64,000 nt of DNA from Streptomyces orinoci (GCF_003121295.1 NZ_PHNC01000006.1:248001-312000); one strand, 5' to 3'; shown: positions 24,668 to 32,729, counted from the stretch's first letter. Notes: generated by a model from the sequence alone, not told the origin. Made by a program: numbers and translations.

Positions 24668-25102
24668 TCAGTGATCCGTGACCGGCCGCCGCAGCCCGGC
24701 CCTCACCGTGCGGGCGGGCACCGCCCGCTCCTGGGCGAGGGCGGCGGGCCGCTGCCCGGGACGCTCCTCGGCGGCCTCCTCCGGCGCGGCCGATGCGGCG
24801 GCCACCAGCGCCGCCTCCGCCAGCAGGCTGCGTACATGCGGGCCGGTCACCCGGTAGTAGATCCGGGTGCCCTCCCGGCGGGAGGCGACCAGCCCGGCCG
24901 TGCGGAGCTTGGCCAGATGCTGGGAGACCGCGGCGACATGGGCGCCCATCATCTCCGCCAGGCTGCCCACCGGCAGCTCCCGCCCGCTCAGCGCCCACAG
25001 CAGCCGGTAACGGGTCGGGTCGGCCACCGCCTTCAGGATCGCCACCGCTCGTTCGGCACCTGCTGAATCCCATGCGTCGGCTGCTGATCCCATGCAAGAC
25101 AT
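24668..25102 (-). CDS. ArsR/SmtB-family regulator
   Basis: The 144-residue protein contains the ArsR winged helix: AVADPTRYRLLWALSGRELPVGSLAEMMGAHVAAVSQHLAKLRTAGLVASRREGTRIYYRVT, with the wing at about 75-85. The C-terminal helix GPHVRSLLAEAALV retains one His of the SmtB/CzrA alpha-5 metal site, but the full D-x-H...H pattern is not present, so metal sensing is uncertain. A Pro/Ala/Arg-rich tail of about 35 residues follows. ATG 25102 is used; ATG 25093 is possible, and neither has a clear ribosome site, so the message may be leaderless. It converges on the ABC transporter operon, and its target is not evident. Confidence 0.83.
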   Translation of the reverse strand: MSCMGSAADAWDSAGAERAVAILKAVADPTRYRLLWALSGRELPVGSLAEMMGAHVAAVSQHLAKLRTAGLVASRREGTRIYYRVTGPHVRSLLAEAALVAAASAAPEEAAEERPGQRPAALAQERAVPARTVRAGLRRPVTDH

Positions 25103-25288
25103 CGTAACCGCCGGTGGACCGGTACCCCCTGGGCGGTCACCGGTGGTGACCGTATGAGGACAGGGCGCAGAGGCCCCGAACCACGCCGCACGATAAGCGT
25201 TTTAGGTATTGCGCAAGCGATGAACTGTACGCTGCATCCCTGTTCAAGGAGTTCAGCACGTGCACATTCACCGCGGAAGGGTCCGACC

Positions 25289-26479
25289 TTGGGAACCTCG
25301 CTTGTGCGATCACCGATCGGCCGCCCCGCACTGCGGGCGCTGGGCCGCTCCTCGCCGCTGTGGCGGCTGGACTGGGTGCTGCTGGGCGCGGTACTGGCGC
25401 TGGGCTGCATCGGGGGGCTGCTGACCTGGTCGGCCACCATGCACCGGCAGGACATCACCGGCGGCGACCCCAACAGCTACCTCAAGCGCCATATGCTCAA
25501 CCTGCTGATCGGGCTGGCCATCTGCGGCTCCCTCAGCATCGTGGACTACCGCAGGCTGCGCGGCTACGCCCCCTTCTTCTACGGGGCTTCGATACTGTTC
25601 CTGGCCACCGTGCTCACCCCGCTGGCCAGCACCATCAACGGAGCGCACTCCTGGATCGTGCTGGGCGGCGGTTTCTCCCTCCAGCCCTCGGAGTTCGTCA
25701 AGCTGGCGCTGGTGGTGATGGTCTCGGCGCTGCTGGCCGAGGCCCGGGACGCCCGGGACTCCACCGCGCCCAGCACGCGTCAAATACTCATCGCCCTGGG
25801 CCTGTTCGGGGTGCCGGCCGTGGTGATCATGGCCAGTCATGAGCTGGGCACCAGCCTGGTGCTGGCCGCCATCACCGTCGGGCTGCTGTTCACCGCCGGA
25901 ATTCCCGGGCGCCAGCTGGCCCTGCTGGCCACCGTGGCCACCGTGTTGGTCACCGCCGTCTTCACCCTGCATCTGCTCAGCCCGTACCAGCTCAACCGGT
26001 TCGCGGCCTTCGCCGATCCCCAGCTGGACCCGGCGGGCGTCGGCTACAACACCCACCAGGCCCGGATCGCCATCGGCTCCGGCGGGCTGCTGGGGCAGGG
26101 GCTGTTCCACGGCTACCAGACCAACGGCGGCTTCGTCCCCGAGCAGCAGACCGACTTCGTCTTCACCGTCGCCGGGGAGGAACTGGGCTTTCTGGGCGCG
26201 GGGTTGGTGATCGCGCTGGTCGGGGTGGTGCTCTGGCGGGGGCTGTCCATCGCCCGCAGGGCCAGTGACACCTTCGGCATGCTGCTGGCCATCGGGGTGG
26301 TGTGCTGGCTGGCGTTCCAGTCCTTCGAGAACATCGGGATGACGCTGGGCATCATGCCGGTGGCCGGGATCCCGCTGCCGTTTGTCTCCTATGGCGGGTC
26401 CTCGATGTTCGCCGTCTGCGGCGCGATGGGCGTGCTGCAGGCGGTACGGGTGGACTCCAGGCGGCCGCGCAGCGGCTGA
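25289..26479 (+). CDS. SEDS-family protein (RodA/FtsW/SpoVE type)
   Basis: About 396 residues with 10 or so TM segments. SEDS landmarks are NGAHSWIVLGGGFSLQPSEFVKLALVVMV, SHELGTSLVLAAITVGLLFTAGI, YNTHQARIAIGSGGLLGQGLFHG, TDFVFTVAGEELGFLGA and GIPLPFVSYGGSSM. The last two are the canonical FtsW/RodA C-terminal motifs. It is expected to polymerise lipid II, with a class B PBP encoded elsewhere. Together with the copy at 12456 it gives two stand-alone SEDS genes within 14 kb. The start is uncertain: TTG 25289 has GGAAGGG 7 nt upstream and is preferred; GTG 25304 is an alternative. A small secreted-protein gene follows after 38 bp, probably in the same operon. Confidence 0.88.
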   Translation: MGTSLVRSPIGRPALRALGRSSPLWRLDWVLLGAVLALGCIGGLLTWSATMHRQDITGGDPNSYLKRHMLNLLIGLAICGSLSIVDYRRLRGYAPFFYGASILFLATVLTPLASTINGAHSWIVLGGGFSLQPSEFVKLALVVMVSALLAEARDARDSTAPSTRQILIALGLFGVPAVVIMASHELGTSLVLAAITVGLLFTAGIPGRQLALLATVATVLVTAVFTLHLLSPYQLNRFAAFADPQLDPAGVGYNTHQARIAIGSGGLLGQGLFHGYQTNGGFVPEQQTDFVFTVAGEELGFLGAGLVIALVGVVLWRGLSIARRASDTFGMLLAIGVVCWLAFQSFENIGMTLGIMPVAGIPLPFVSYGGSSMFAVCGAMGVLQAVRVDSRRPRSG

Positions 26480-26517
26480 CGGCCGTCCTTGGGCAGACGG
26501 AGCGGAAGGAAGAGCGG

Positions 26518-26931
26518 ATGCCGGGTCATATCGTTGCGCGGCTCGCGATGGCGTCGCTGGGGCTGGTGCTGACGCTGGTGCCGGGTACGGCTGCTGCTGC
26601 GGCCAAGGGGGGCATGGAGATCAGCGCGGCCCCCTCGCACGCCGCCCGGGTCGGCGAGCCGGTGCGGATCAGCGGCAGCGGTGACGAGGAGGCGGCGCGC
26701 TATCTGCGCGCCTGTCTCCAGGAGCGGGAGACCGGCCGGCCCGGCTGGCGCACCCTGGCCTGCGGGGCGACGGTCGGCGCCGGGGCGGGCGCCCGGGTGG
26801 AGACGCGGGTGTGGCCGCGGCGGCGGGGGGTGTTCCAGGTACGGGGCGTGCTGTACGGGCTGAACCGGCCGGGCGCGGCCCGCCCGGAGCCGCTGCGGGC
26901 CTCACCGGTGGTGACGGTACGGGTGCGGTGA
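26518..26931 (+). CDS. Small secreted hypothetical protein
   Basis: The 137-residue protein has a Sec signal peptide ending near PGTAAAAAKG (about residue 25). The mature part is a single beta-rich domain: ISAAPSHAARVGEPVRISGSGDEEAARYLRACLQER..., with two cysteines, closing SPVVTVRVR. This looks like an Ig-like or PKD-like fold often found in cell-wall-associated proteins, but no family was recognised. ATG 26518 has GGAAGGAAG upstream. It follows a SEDS gene closely on the same strand and might act in the wall, an inference from position only. Confidence 0.6.
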   Translation: MPGHIVARLAMASLGLVLTLVPGTAAAAAKGGMEISAAPSHAARVGEPVRISGSGDEEAARYLRACLQERETGRPGWRTLACGATVGAGAGARVETRVWPRRRGVFQVRGVLYGLNRPGAARPEPLRASPVVTVRVR

Positions 26932-27007
26932 GGTTGGGGTTGCCGCCGCCGGGGGCGCTGGGTGCGTTCCGGGCTACGGACCGCCCAAGGCTGGTCGCAC
27001 CCGGAGC

Positions 27008-27652
27008 TCAGAGCACCGCAGGCGTCGCCGCGAGCGGGCGCGGGTGGCGGAGCCAGCGGGTGCCCGACCCGGCGACGCCCAGGAACAGGGCCACCACATG
27101 GCCCGCATCGGCCAGCTCCTGGTCCACCGCCCATGCGCCCAGCAGCAGCGCGGCGAGCGCCGGTACCCCATAGCGCCGGGCGCGCTCACCACCCAGGGCC
27201 AGCAGACAGCCCAGGGTGGCCACCAGGCCGTAGCTGATGCCCACGTCCCGGGCCCGGGTCAGGATGCCGGGCAGCAGATGGGCCAGCCGCATCAGCCACA
27301 TGGAGCCCTCGGTGATCAGAGTGGCCAGCAGGTGGCCGGCCAGGAACACCCCAATGGCGCGGGCGGTTCCCCACCGCCACTCCGCCATGCCCAGCACCAC
27401 GGCCACGGCGGAGATGCCCAGCAGGGCCGGGACGCCGTCCACCACCAGCCCGCTGGTGAACAGAGTCCACCATTTGCCCACCTCAAGGTGGTGCACATTG
27501 CTGCTGATATGCCGCATAAAACGGGCCTGTTGGGAGGCGGAGCAGCCGGCCAGCCAGCCGGCCGTGGCCAGCAGCAGGCCCACATACCCGGTGGTGGCCG
27601 GCATCCGCCGCAGTTCCGCGATCCGCCGGAAGTCCCACCGTCTGCCCGCCAT
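27008..27652 (-). CDS. Rhomboid-like membrane protein
   Basis: The 214-residue protein has six hydrophobic segments. SNVHHLEVGKWWTLFTSGLVVDG resembles the rhomboid loop-1/TM2 region, GISYGLVATLG in TM4 could supply the catalytic Ser of a GxS motif, and DAGHVVALFLG in TM6 the His. Rhomboids are intramembrane serine proteases; here the usual GxSG is GISY, so activity is plausible but not certain. A relatively high spacing of motifs and lack of the WR motif suggest an actinobacterial branch of the family. ATG 27652 is chosen; its ribosome site is weak. It converges on the small secreted-protein gene. Confidence 0.68.
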   Translation of the reverse strand: MAGRRWDFRRIAELRRMPATTGYVGLLLATAGWLAGCSASQQARFMRHISSNVHHLEVGKWWTLFTSGLVVDGVPALLGISAVAVVLGMAEWRWGTARAIGVFLAGHLLATLITEGSMWLMRLAHLLPGILTRARDVGISYGLVATLGCLLALGGERARRYGVPALAALLLGAWAVDQELADAGHVVALFLGVAGSGTRWLRHPRPLAATPAVL

Positions 27653-27730
27653 ACCGTCCCGTCCGTGTGCCCTGGACTACCCAGCCCTAAGTGTCAACTC
27701 ACCTTAACCCGGCGGAAGGTAGGGACGAGA

Positions 27731-28576
27731 TCAGTGCGGGCCGGGGAGCACCCTTTCCAGGGCCTGCCAGCCGTTGTCGTGAGCGCGCTGGGCCTCCTCG
27801 GCCCGGCCGCCCCCGCGCAGCCCGAACAGCCGCTTGGCGAACAGCAGATAGATCACCACCGCCAGGTTGATCACCAGGGTGCAGATCTTCAACGCGCTGA
27901 CGCGGTGGGTGAGTTCCCAGACCTCGGGCACCAGCAGCACCGCCGTGGCGACAAAGGTGAGGTACTCCGCCCAGCGCGCGGCGCGCCAGAGCCCAATGGC
28001 CTCCACCCCTTCGAGCACCGCATAGGCGGCGATGACCAGGCCGATCAGCCAGAGCGTCTTGGTGTGCGCCGCGAAGGCCCGGTCCAGGTCGCCGAGCAGA
28101 CCGTGGCCGCGCACCCCGCTGGGGCCGCCGACGCCGTTCTGCAGGTCGTCCACGATCCGGTAGAAGGGGCCCTTGAGCCGACGGCGTTCATGGGCGAAGA
28201 CGAACACCGCGACCGCCAGCACCCCGAGCACCAGGAAGTGCAGCAGCCGGTCGATGGCGATCAGCCGCAGTACATAGCGGTCGCGCAACGGCCTGCCGCG
28301 CAGCGGGAGCTCGATCTCCTCGCGGCTCGGCGGGACCTCGCGCTCGGGACGCTCGGGGGCCGGCAGCGGCAGCCAGGCGTCACAGCGCAGACAGCGGTGC
28401 CAGCGCATGCCGTCCGCCGTCTCGCGGACCAGCAGCGCGTCCTCCGGACGCACCCGGGCGGCATCGGCACCGATCAGGCGGTGGCCGTGCACGGCGCACT
28501 CGATCAGTTCATAGCTGAGCCGCCGCTTGCGCGGGCGCGTACCCACGGCGGGCACCAGGCCCTTGTCGTCGGCCAC
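27731..28576 (-). CDS. DUF2127-family membrane protein
   Basis: The 281-residue protein has a soluble N-terminal part with a HRCLRCDAWLP mini-motif (one CxxC, with nearby His, residues about 60-70). This is followed by four TM segments (RLIAIDRLLHFLVLGVLAVAVFVFAHE, TLWLIGLVIAAYAVLEGVEAIGLW, TFVATAVLLVPEVWELTHRVS, LVINLAVVIYLLFAKRLFG). The VLEGVEAIGLW...AEYLTFVATAVLLVPE stretch is typical of DUF2127. Function unknown. Start GTG 28576 has AAGGGGGA 6 nt upstream. It is divergent from the CtaG-like gene across about 210 bp. Confidence 0.78.
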   Translation of the reverse strand: MADDKGLVPAVGTRPRKRRLSYELIECAVHGHRLIGADAARVRPEDALLVRETADGMRWHRCLRCDAWLPLPAPERPEREVPPSREEIELPLRGRPLRDRYVLRLIAIDRLLHFLVLGVLAVAVFVFAHERRRLKGPFYRIVDDLQNGVGGPSGVRGHGLLGDLDRAFAAHTKTLWLIGLVIAAYAVLEGVEAIGLWRAARWAEYLTFVATAVLLVPEVWELTHRVSALKICTLVINLAVVIYLLFAKRLFGLRGGGRAEEAQRAHDNGWQALERVLPGPH

Positions 28577-28775
28577 CCGACGTCCCCCTTGTTCGTTGCG
28601 TACCGGCTAAGGAGTATGACCAGCCAGTGCTTCCCATACCGAGAAATTGACGGGACATGTACCCAATCCGGGTGTACCCATGGTTCTGTCATGGACCGGA
28701 CTTGCCGGATCCCCGTATTTCTTTTGGGTTGGCAAAGAGACGGAACCCGCCGGGATGACCGTTTTCGACCGTCAC

Positions 28776-28781
28776 TAGGCT
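28776..28781 (+). promoter_or_regulatory. -10 box of the CtaG-like gene
   Basis: TAGGCT is a consensus streptomycete -10 box, with GATGAC (28754-28759) 16 bp upstream as a possible -35. It lies 8 nt before GTG 28790, so the mRNA is probably leaderless or nearly so. Confidence 0.55.
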
Positions 28782-28789
28782 GGTCGTCC

Positions 28790-29827
28790 GTGGCAATGGC
28801 AAACGGTGTTATCGCGTCCGCGCTCCCCGCGCCGACGTCCGCCCGGCTGTTCGGCACCTGGCAGGCGGATCCGTTCGGGCTGGTGCTGATCGCGGTGCTG
28901 GGCGGGCTCTACGCCTGGGGCGTGATACGGCTGGCCAGACGCGGTGAGCTGTGGTCACCGGTGCGTACGGCCCTCTTCACGCTGCTCGGTCTGGGCACCA
29001 TCGCGGTGGCCACCATGTCCTCGCTGGCGGTCTACGACCGGGAGCTGTTCTGGCCCGCGGCGGTGCAGAACATTCTGCTCGACCTGGTGGCTCCGCTGGG
29101 CCTGGCGCTCGGCGACCCGCTGGGCCTGGCCCGCCGGGCGCTGCCGGAGCACGGCGCGGAGCGGCTGGGGCGGGCGATGCGCGGGCCGGTGGTGCGGGCG
29201 CTGACCTACCCGCTGGTCTCCACCTTCCTGGTGCTCGGCTCGGAGCTGGTGATCTACTTCACCCCGTACTTCGAGGCGGCGCTGCGCGATGAGAATGTGC
29301 ACCGGCTGATGTACCTCCAACTGCTGGGCGCCGGCTCGCTGTTTGTGCTGCCGATGCTCACCGGCGAGGAACTGCTGCCCGCCTGGTGCAGCCACCCGGT
29401 GCGGGCACTGCTGGTGTTTGTGGACGGGCTGGTGGACGCGGTGCCCGGCATCGTGGTGATGACCAGCGGGACGCTGATCGCGGGTGACTGGTACCGGGGC
29501 CGGTCCCATGAGTGGGGGCCCTCGCCCCACCAGGACCAGCAGCTCGGCGGCGGGCTGATGCTGTCCATCGCCGAGCTGATCGGACTGCCGTTTCTGATCG
29601 CGGTGTTCATCGAGTGGCTGCGGGCGGAGCGGAGCCGTACGGCGGAGCTGGATCGGCGTCTGGACGCGGAGCTGGAGCGGGTGCCGGCTCCGTCTGCGGC
29701 CTCGGCGCCTGTGGCTTCCGCGCCGGATGCGCCGGTCGCGCCGGTTGCGGAGCCGGAGCTGACCCGGCCCTGGTGGGAGACCGATCAGGGCGTGATCGGC
29801 GACCGCTACCGCCGCGGCGCCCCGTAA
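28790..29827 (+). CDS. CtaG-like cytochrome c oxidase assembly factor (caa3_CtaG family)
   Basis: The 345-residue membrane protein has about seven to nine TM segments and matches caa3_CtaG proteins: WQADPFGLVLIAVLGGLYAWGVIRL, LYDRELFWPAAVQNILLDLVAPLGLALGDPLGLARRAL (with VYDRELF seen here) and QLLGAGSLFVLPMLTGEELLPAW. These are implicated in copper delivery or assembly of haem-copper oxidase. The cytoplasmic tail (about 285-345) is Pro/Ala/Glu-rich and ends RPWWETDQGVIGDRYRRGAP. GTG 28790 is preferred because a TAGGCT box lies 8 nt upstream and no ribosome site exists; ATG 28796 is in the same frame. Its 3' side is flanked by an inverted pair of dispersed repeats. Confidence 0.85.
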   Translation: MAMANGVIASALPAPTSARLFGTWQADPFGLVLIAVLGGLYAWGVIRLARRGELWSPVRTALFTLLGLGTIAVATMSSLAVYDRELFWPAAVQNILLDLVAPLGLALGDPLGLARRALPEHGAERLGRAMRGPVVRALTYPLVSTFLVLGSELVIYFTPYFEAALRDENVHRLMYLQLLGAGSLFVLPMLTGEELLPAWCSHPVRALLVFVDGLVDAVPGIVVMTSGTLIAGDWYRGRSHEWGPSPHQDQQLGGGLMLSIAELIGLPFLIAVFIEWLRAERSRTAELDRRLDAELERVPAPSAASAPVASAPDAPVAPVAEPELTRPWWETDQGVIGDRYRRGAP

Positions 29828-29841
29828 GGGCGCCCCCGTCA

Positions 29842-29961
29842 GGGGCGCGGGGAACTGTGCGAGCAACCGTTGGCGGCCCGCGCCCGACAGTGAAACCCCT
29901 GGCGGGGGCTGGTCGTCGGGTGCGGGCCGTACGTGGCTGGTCGCGCAGTTCCCCGCGCCCC
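29842..29961. repeat. Inverted pair of the dispersed element between convergent genes
   Basis: GGGGCGCGGGGAACTG (29842-29864 in full) is inverted relative to 29939-29961 (GGTCGCGCAGTTCCCC...), 21 of 23 bases pairing. The right copy is identical to 3269-3291. Positioned between the convergent CtaG-like and M56 genes, the pair can form a large cruciform or hairpin and may end transcription from both sides. Confidence 0.7.
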
Positions 29962-30896
29962 TATGGGGCGCCCTGCGCCGTTTCCACGCTCGCGTGCAGA
30001 TCGCCGGTCGCATCGACCACCGCCGCCCCGGACAGCAGCACACATACCCCCAGCGACAGCGCCACCGCATGGCGCGCCCATACCCCGCCCTGCGGGCCGC
30101 CGGAGGCGCCCAGCAGGGCCGAGACCCGGCGCGGCACGGGGCCCGCGACGGCGGACAGCGCCGGAGCGGGGCGCCGCCCCGCCGGTGCGGCGGAAGCGGC
30201 CAGCGCGGCGCGCCCCACCGCGCGGGCCACCACCTGCCGGTCCCCCACCGCGCTCACCGCCGCCTCGTCCGCCCACCGCTCCAGCTGGTAGGCCAGCGGC
30301 TCGCGCAGCGCACGCAGTACCGGGTGCACACAGCCCGCCAGATCGGCCGCGAGCAGCAGCAGATGGTGGCGCCCGGCGAGGTGGGCGCGTTCATGGGCGA
30401 GCAGCGCGGCCCGCTCCTCGGCGTCCAGGCTGCGCAGCATCCCGGCGGTGACCACCACCCGTCCCGGCCGTCCGGGCAGGGCGTAGGCGTCCGCACCGGG
30501 GTCGGGCAGCACGGTGAGGTCCCCGGCGCCGGCCACCCGGGCCACCTCGGCCCGGGCGCGCAGCACCTGCCGGCCGTGGCCCAGCAGGGTGCGCAGTGCC
30601 GCGGCCGTTCCGGCCAGGGCCAGCGCGGCGGCGGCCGCGCCGAGCGGCATCCCGAAGGCCGGGTCGTGCGGCAGCAGCGCGGTGCGCACATGGCCCAGCT
30701 CGGCGACGAAGGGCAGCTTCAGCAGCCCGGCCACGGTCAGCAGCACCAGGGAGACCCCGCTGAACGCCGCCAGCGCGGCGGCACAGCCGGCCAGCAGCAG
30801 GGCGGCGGCCCTGGGCGGCAGCAGCCCGGCCAGCCGGCGGGCGACCGGCACGGCGGCCAGCGGCGCCAGCAGCGGGGCCCAGACGGCCCAGATCAC
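29961..30896 (-). CDS. M56 (BlaR1-like) membrane metallopeptidase
   Basis: The 311-residue protein has three to four N-terminal TM segments and a cytoplasmic zinc-protease domain with HERAH (His168-Glu169...His172). An additional acidic ligand is likely in the ERWADEAAV helix, about 205-215, and there is a further TM near 280-300. M56 proteins paired with BlaI are thought to cleave BlaI on signal. Here the extracellular penicillin-binding sensor of true BlaR1 is absent, so the signal is unknown. The start ATG 30896 overlaps the blaI-type stop (ATGA), showing translational coupling. A dispersed-repeat hairpin follows. Confidence 0.88.
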   Translation of the reverse strand: MIWAVWAPLLAPLAAVPVARRLAGLLPPRAAALLLAGCAAALAAFSGVSLVLLTVAGLLKLPFVAELGHVRTALLPHDPAFGMPLGAAAAALALAGTAAALRTLLGHGRQVLRARAEVARVAGAGDLTVLPDPGADAYALPGRPGRVVVTAGMLRSLDAEERAALLAHERAHLAGRHHLLLLAADLAGCVHPVLRALREPLAYQLERWADEAAVSAVGDRQVVARAVGRAALAASAAPAGRRPAPALSAVAGPVPRRVSALLGASGGPQGGVWARHAVALSLGVCVLLSGAAVVDATGDLHASVETAQGAP

Positions 30897-31276
30897 CGGG
30901 GCTCCTCGGGGACGACGGGCTGCGCCAGCAGGTCGCGCAGCAGTTCCTCGTCGTCGGAGGTCAGCCGGGAGACAAAGCGGGCCAGCACGCCGGGCCGGTC
31001 CCGTTCCTTGTCGAGTTCGGTGTGCATCCGGTGGGCGGCCAGCGCGGCGTGGTCCTCGACCACCGGGCTGTAGGCGTAGGCGCGGCCGGCCCGGGTGCGG
31101 CTCACGGTTCCCTTGTCATGCAGCCGGGCCAGGATGGTGGCGACGGTGGTACGGGCCAGTACGCCCGGCAGCACCTGCTGGACCTCGGCCGGGGTCAGCG
31201 GGCGCTCGGCCGCCCAGAGCGCGGAGAGCACGGCTGCCTCCAGCTCGCCCGCAGGGCGGCGTATGGACTCGGTCAC
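30893..31276 (-). CDS. BlaI/MecI-family transcriptional repressor
   Basis: The 127-residue regulator fits the Penicillinase_R family: LEAAVLSALWAAERPLTPAEVQQVLPGVLARTTVATILARLHDKGTVSRTRAGRAYAYSPV (winged helix), then a C-terminal dimerisation helix region (LARFVSRLTSDDEELLRDLLAQ). It should bind palindromic sites as a dimer and be removed by cleavage by its M56 partner, encoded immediately downstream with a 4-bp overlap. Start GTG 31276 has GGGAGGGAG about 9 nt upstream. Two GTCTAC-N6-GTAGAC sites lie just upstream at 31301-31337, between this gene and the divergent DedA gene. Confidence 0.92.
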   Translation of the reverse strand: MTESIRRPAGELEAAVLSALWAAERPLTPAEVQQVLPGVLARTTVATILARLHDKGTVSRTRAGRAYAYSPVVEDHAALAAHRMHTELDKERDRPGVLARFVSRLTSDDEELLRDLLAQPVVPEEPR

Positions 31277-31300
31277 GGGAACCGCTCCCTCCCAGGAATC

Positions 31301-31339
31301 GTCTACAGTCTCGTAGACCGTCTACCGATCTGTAGACGG
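31301..31339. promoter_or_regulatory. Two tandem BlaI-type operators
   Basis: GTCTAC-N6-GTAGAC occurs at 31301-31318 and 31320-31337 (the second extended to CCGTCTAC...GTAGACGG, 31318-31339). The 19-bp offset places them side by side in the intergenic region of divergent blaI and dedA, so the repressor may control both directions. Confidence 0.88.
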
Positions 31340-31397
31340 TAGGGCCGTCCGCTGTTCCGCGGAGGCCCTGCCCTCGATTATGGGAGGCTCCGCGCCC

Positions 31398-32060
31398 GTG
31401 CCCGCACCGCCCGCCGTCCTGGCCGGCCCCCTGGCCGTCAATGTCCTGGACGCCTCCTCGCTCCTTTCGGCCTTCGGCGCGCTCGGCATCGCCGTGGTGC
31501 TGTTCGCCGAGACCGGTCTGCTGGTCGGCTTCTTCCTGCCAGGTGACTCGCTGCTGTTCACCGCCGGGCTGCTGTGCCGGACCGGGGCGCACTCCGGTCC
31601 GCACCTGGATCTGGTCCAGGTGCTGGCCGCCGCCGTGGCGGGGGCGCTGCTGGGCGCCCAGACCGGCTATGTGCTGGGGCGGCGCGGCGGGCGGACGCTG
31701 CTGGCCCGTTCCCGCAACAAGCGTCTGCTGGAGGGGGCCGAGCGGGCCGAGGAGCTGCTGGGCCGCTATGGCCACGCCCGGGCGATCGTGCTGGCGCGGT
31801 TCGTCCCGGTGGTGCGTACCGTGCTCAATCCGCTGGCGGGCGCGCTGGATGTGGCGCCGCGCACCTTCGCGCTGTGGCAGGCGGCGGGCGGTCTGGTGTG
31901 GACGGTCGGCCTGGTGCTCGGCGGTTACGCGCTGGGCTCCGCGGTGCCCAATGTGGACAAGTACCTGCTGCCCATCGTCGCCCTGGTGGTGCTGGTGTCG
32001 GTGCTGCCGGTGGCGCTGGAGCTGCTGCGCGGGCGGCGGCGGGCGGGCGAGGGCCGCTGA
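31398..32060 (+). CDS. DedA-family membrane protein
   Basis: The protein of about 220 residues carries the SNARE-associated/DedA domain: GIAVVLFAETGLLVGFFLPGDSLLFTAGLL, then GALLGAQTGYVLGRRGGRTLL, and ARAIVLARFVPVVRTVLNPLAGALDVAPRTFALW, which includes the R-F-x-P family signature. DedA proteins act in membrane-lipid handling; some translocate undecaprenyl phosphate. GTG 31398 is preferred, with GGGAGG 10 nt upstream; ATG 31380 would add six residues but its ribosome site is 14 nt away. The stop overlaps the start of the PAP2 gene (TGATG). BlaI-type operators lie just upstream. Confidence 0.87.
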   Translation: MPAPPAVLAGPLAVNVLDASSLLSAFGALGIAVVLFAETGLLVGFFLPGDSLLFTAGLLCRTGAHSGPHLDLVQVLAAAVAGALLGAQTGYVLGRRGGRTLLARSRNKRLLEGAERAEELLGRYGHARAIVLARFVPVVRTVLNPLAGALDVAPRTFALWQAAGGLVWTVGLVLGGYALGSAVPNVDKYLLPIVALVVLVSVLPVALELLRGRRRAGEGR

Positions 32061-32704
32061 TGACCGTACCGACGACAGGAACGACTACCGATATGACGGG
32101 CATAGCCCTGGCCTTCGACGGCTCGCACATCGACGGTGACCTCTACCGGAGCATCACCGACGAGGCGCGGCATGCGCCGCACCTGTTCAATGACGCCGTC
32201 ACCGCCTGGACCACCTACGGTCTGGGGGTCTTCGCCCTGCTGATGCTGGCCGCCTGGTGGCGGGCCCGGCGCACCGGGGCGCCGGTGATGGCCCGGGCGC
32301 TGGCGGTGCCGGTGGTGGTGGGCGTGGTGTTCGCGGTGGACTCGGTGCTCAAGTCGCTGGTGCGCGAGGACCGGCCCTGCCAGACGCTGGCCAACAGCTT
32401 CACCCTGGAGGCGTGCCCGGCCCATGGGGACTGGTCCTTCCCGAGCAACCATGCGGTGATCGCCTTCTCCGCGGCCACCGCCCTGTGGCTGGTGGACCGG
32501 CGGATCGGGGCGCTGGCCCTGCCGGCGGCGGTGCTGATGGCCGCCTCCCGGGTGTGGGTGGGGGTGCACTATCCGCACGATGTGCTCGCCGGTGCCGTGA
32601 CCGGCATTGTGCTGGCGATTCCGCTGACCCTGCTGGCCGGGCGGGCGGCACCGTGGGTGGAACGGGCGCGGGCCGGCCGGCTGCGTACCTTCCTGGCGGT
32701 CTGA
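32060..32704 (+). CDS. PAP2-family membrane phosphatase
   Basis: The 214-residue membrane protein has the three PAP2 motifs: KSLVREDRP (about 95-103), PSNHAV with the catalytic His, and SRVWVGVHYPHD with the nucleophile His. Family members dephosphorylate lipid pyrophosphates such as undecaprenyl-PP, or phosphatidate. It overlaps the DedA gene by one base (TGATG), so both are likely co-translated. The pairing of DedA and PAP2 suggests a shared role in recycling the undecaprenyl carrier, which would also make sense of control by a BlaI/M56 pair that may sense wall stress. That functional link is an inference. Confidence 0.9.
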   Translation: MTVPTTGTTTDMTGIALAFDGSHIDGDLYRSITDEARHAPHLFNDAVTAWTTYGLGVFALLMLAAWWRARRTGAPVMARALAVPVVVGVVFAVDSVLKSLVREDRPCQTLANSFTLEACPAHGDWSFPSNHAVIAFSAATALWLVDRRIGALALPAAVLMAASRVWVGVHYPHDVLAGAVTGIVLAIPLTLLAGRAAPWVERARAGRLRTFLAV

Positions 32705-32729
32705 GCGCCGCCACCACGCGCGGCCCGGC

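Noticed and set aside
24668..24760. Metal-sensor assignment (SmtB/CzrA) for the ArsR protein
   Set aside because: Only one of the alpha-5 ligands is present, so a metal-responsive function is not supported by the sequence.
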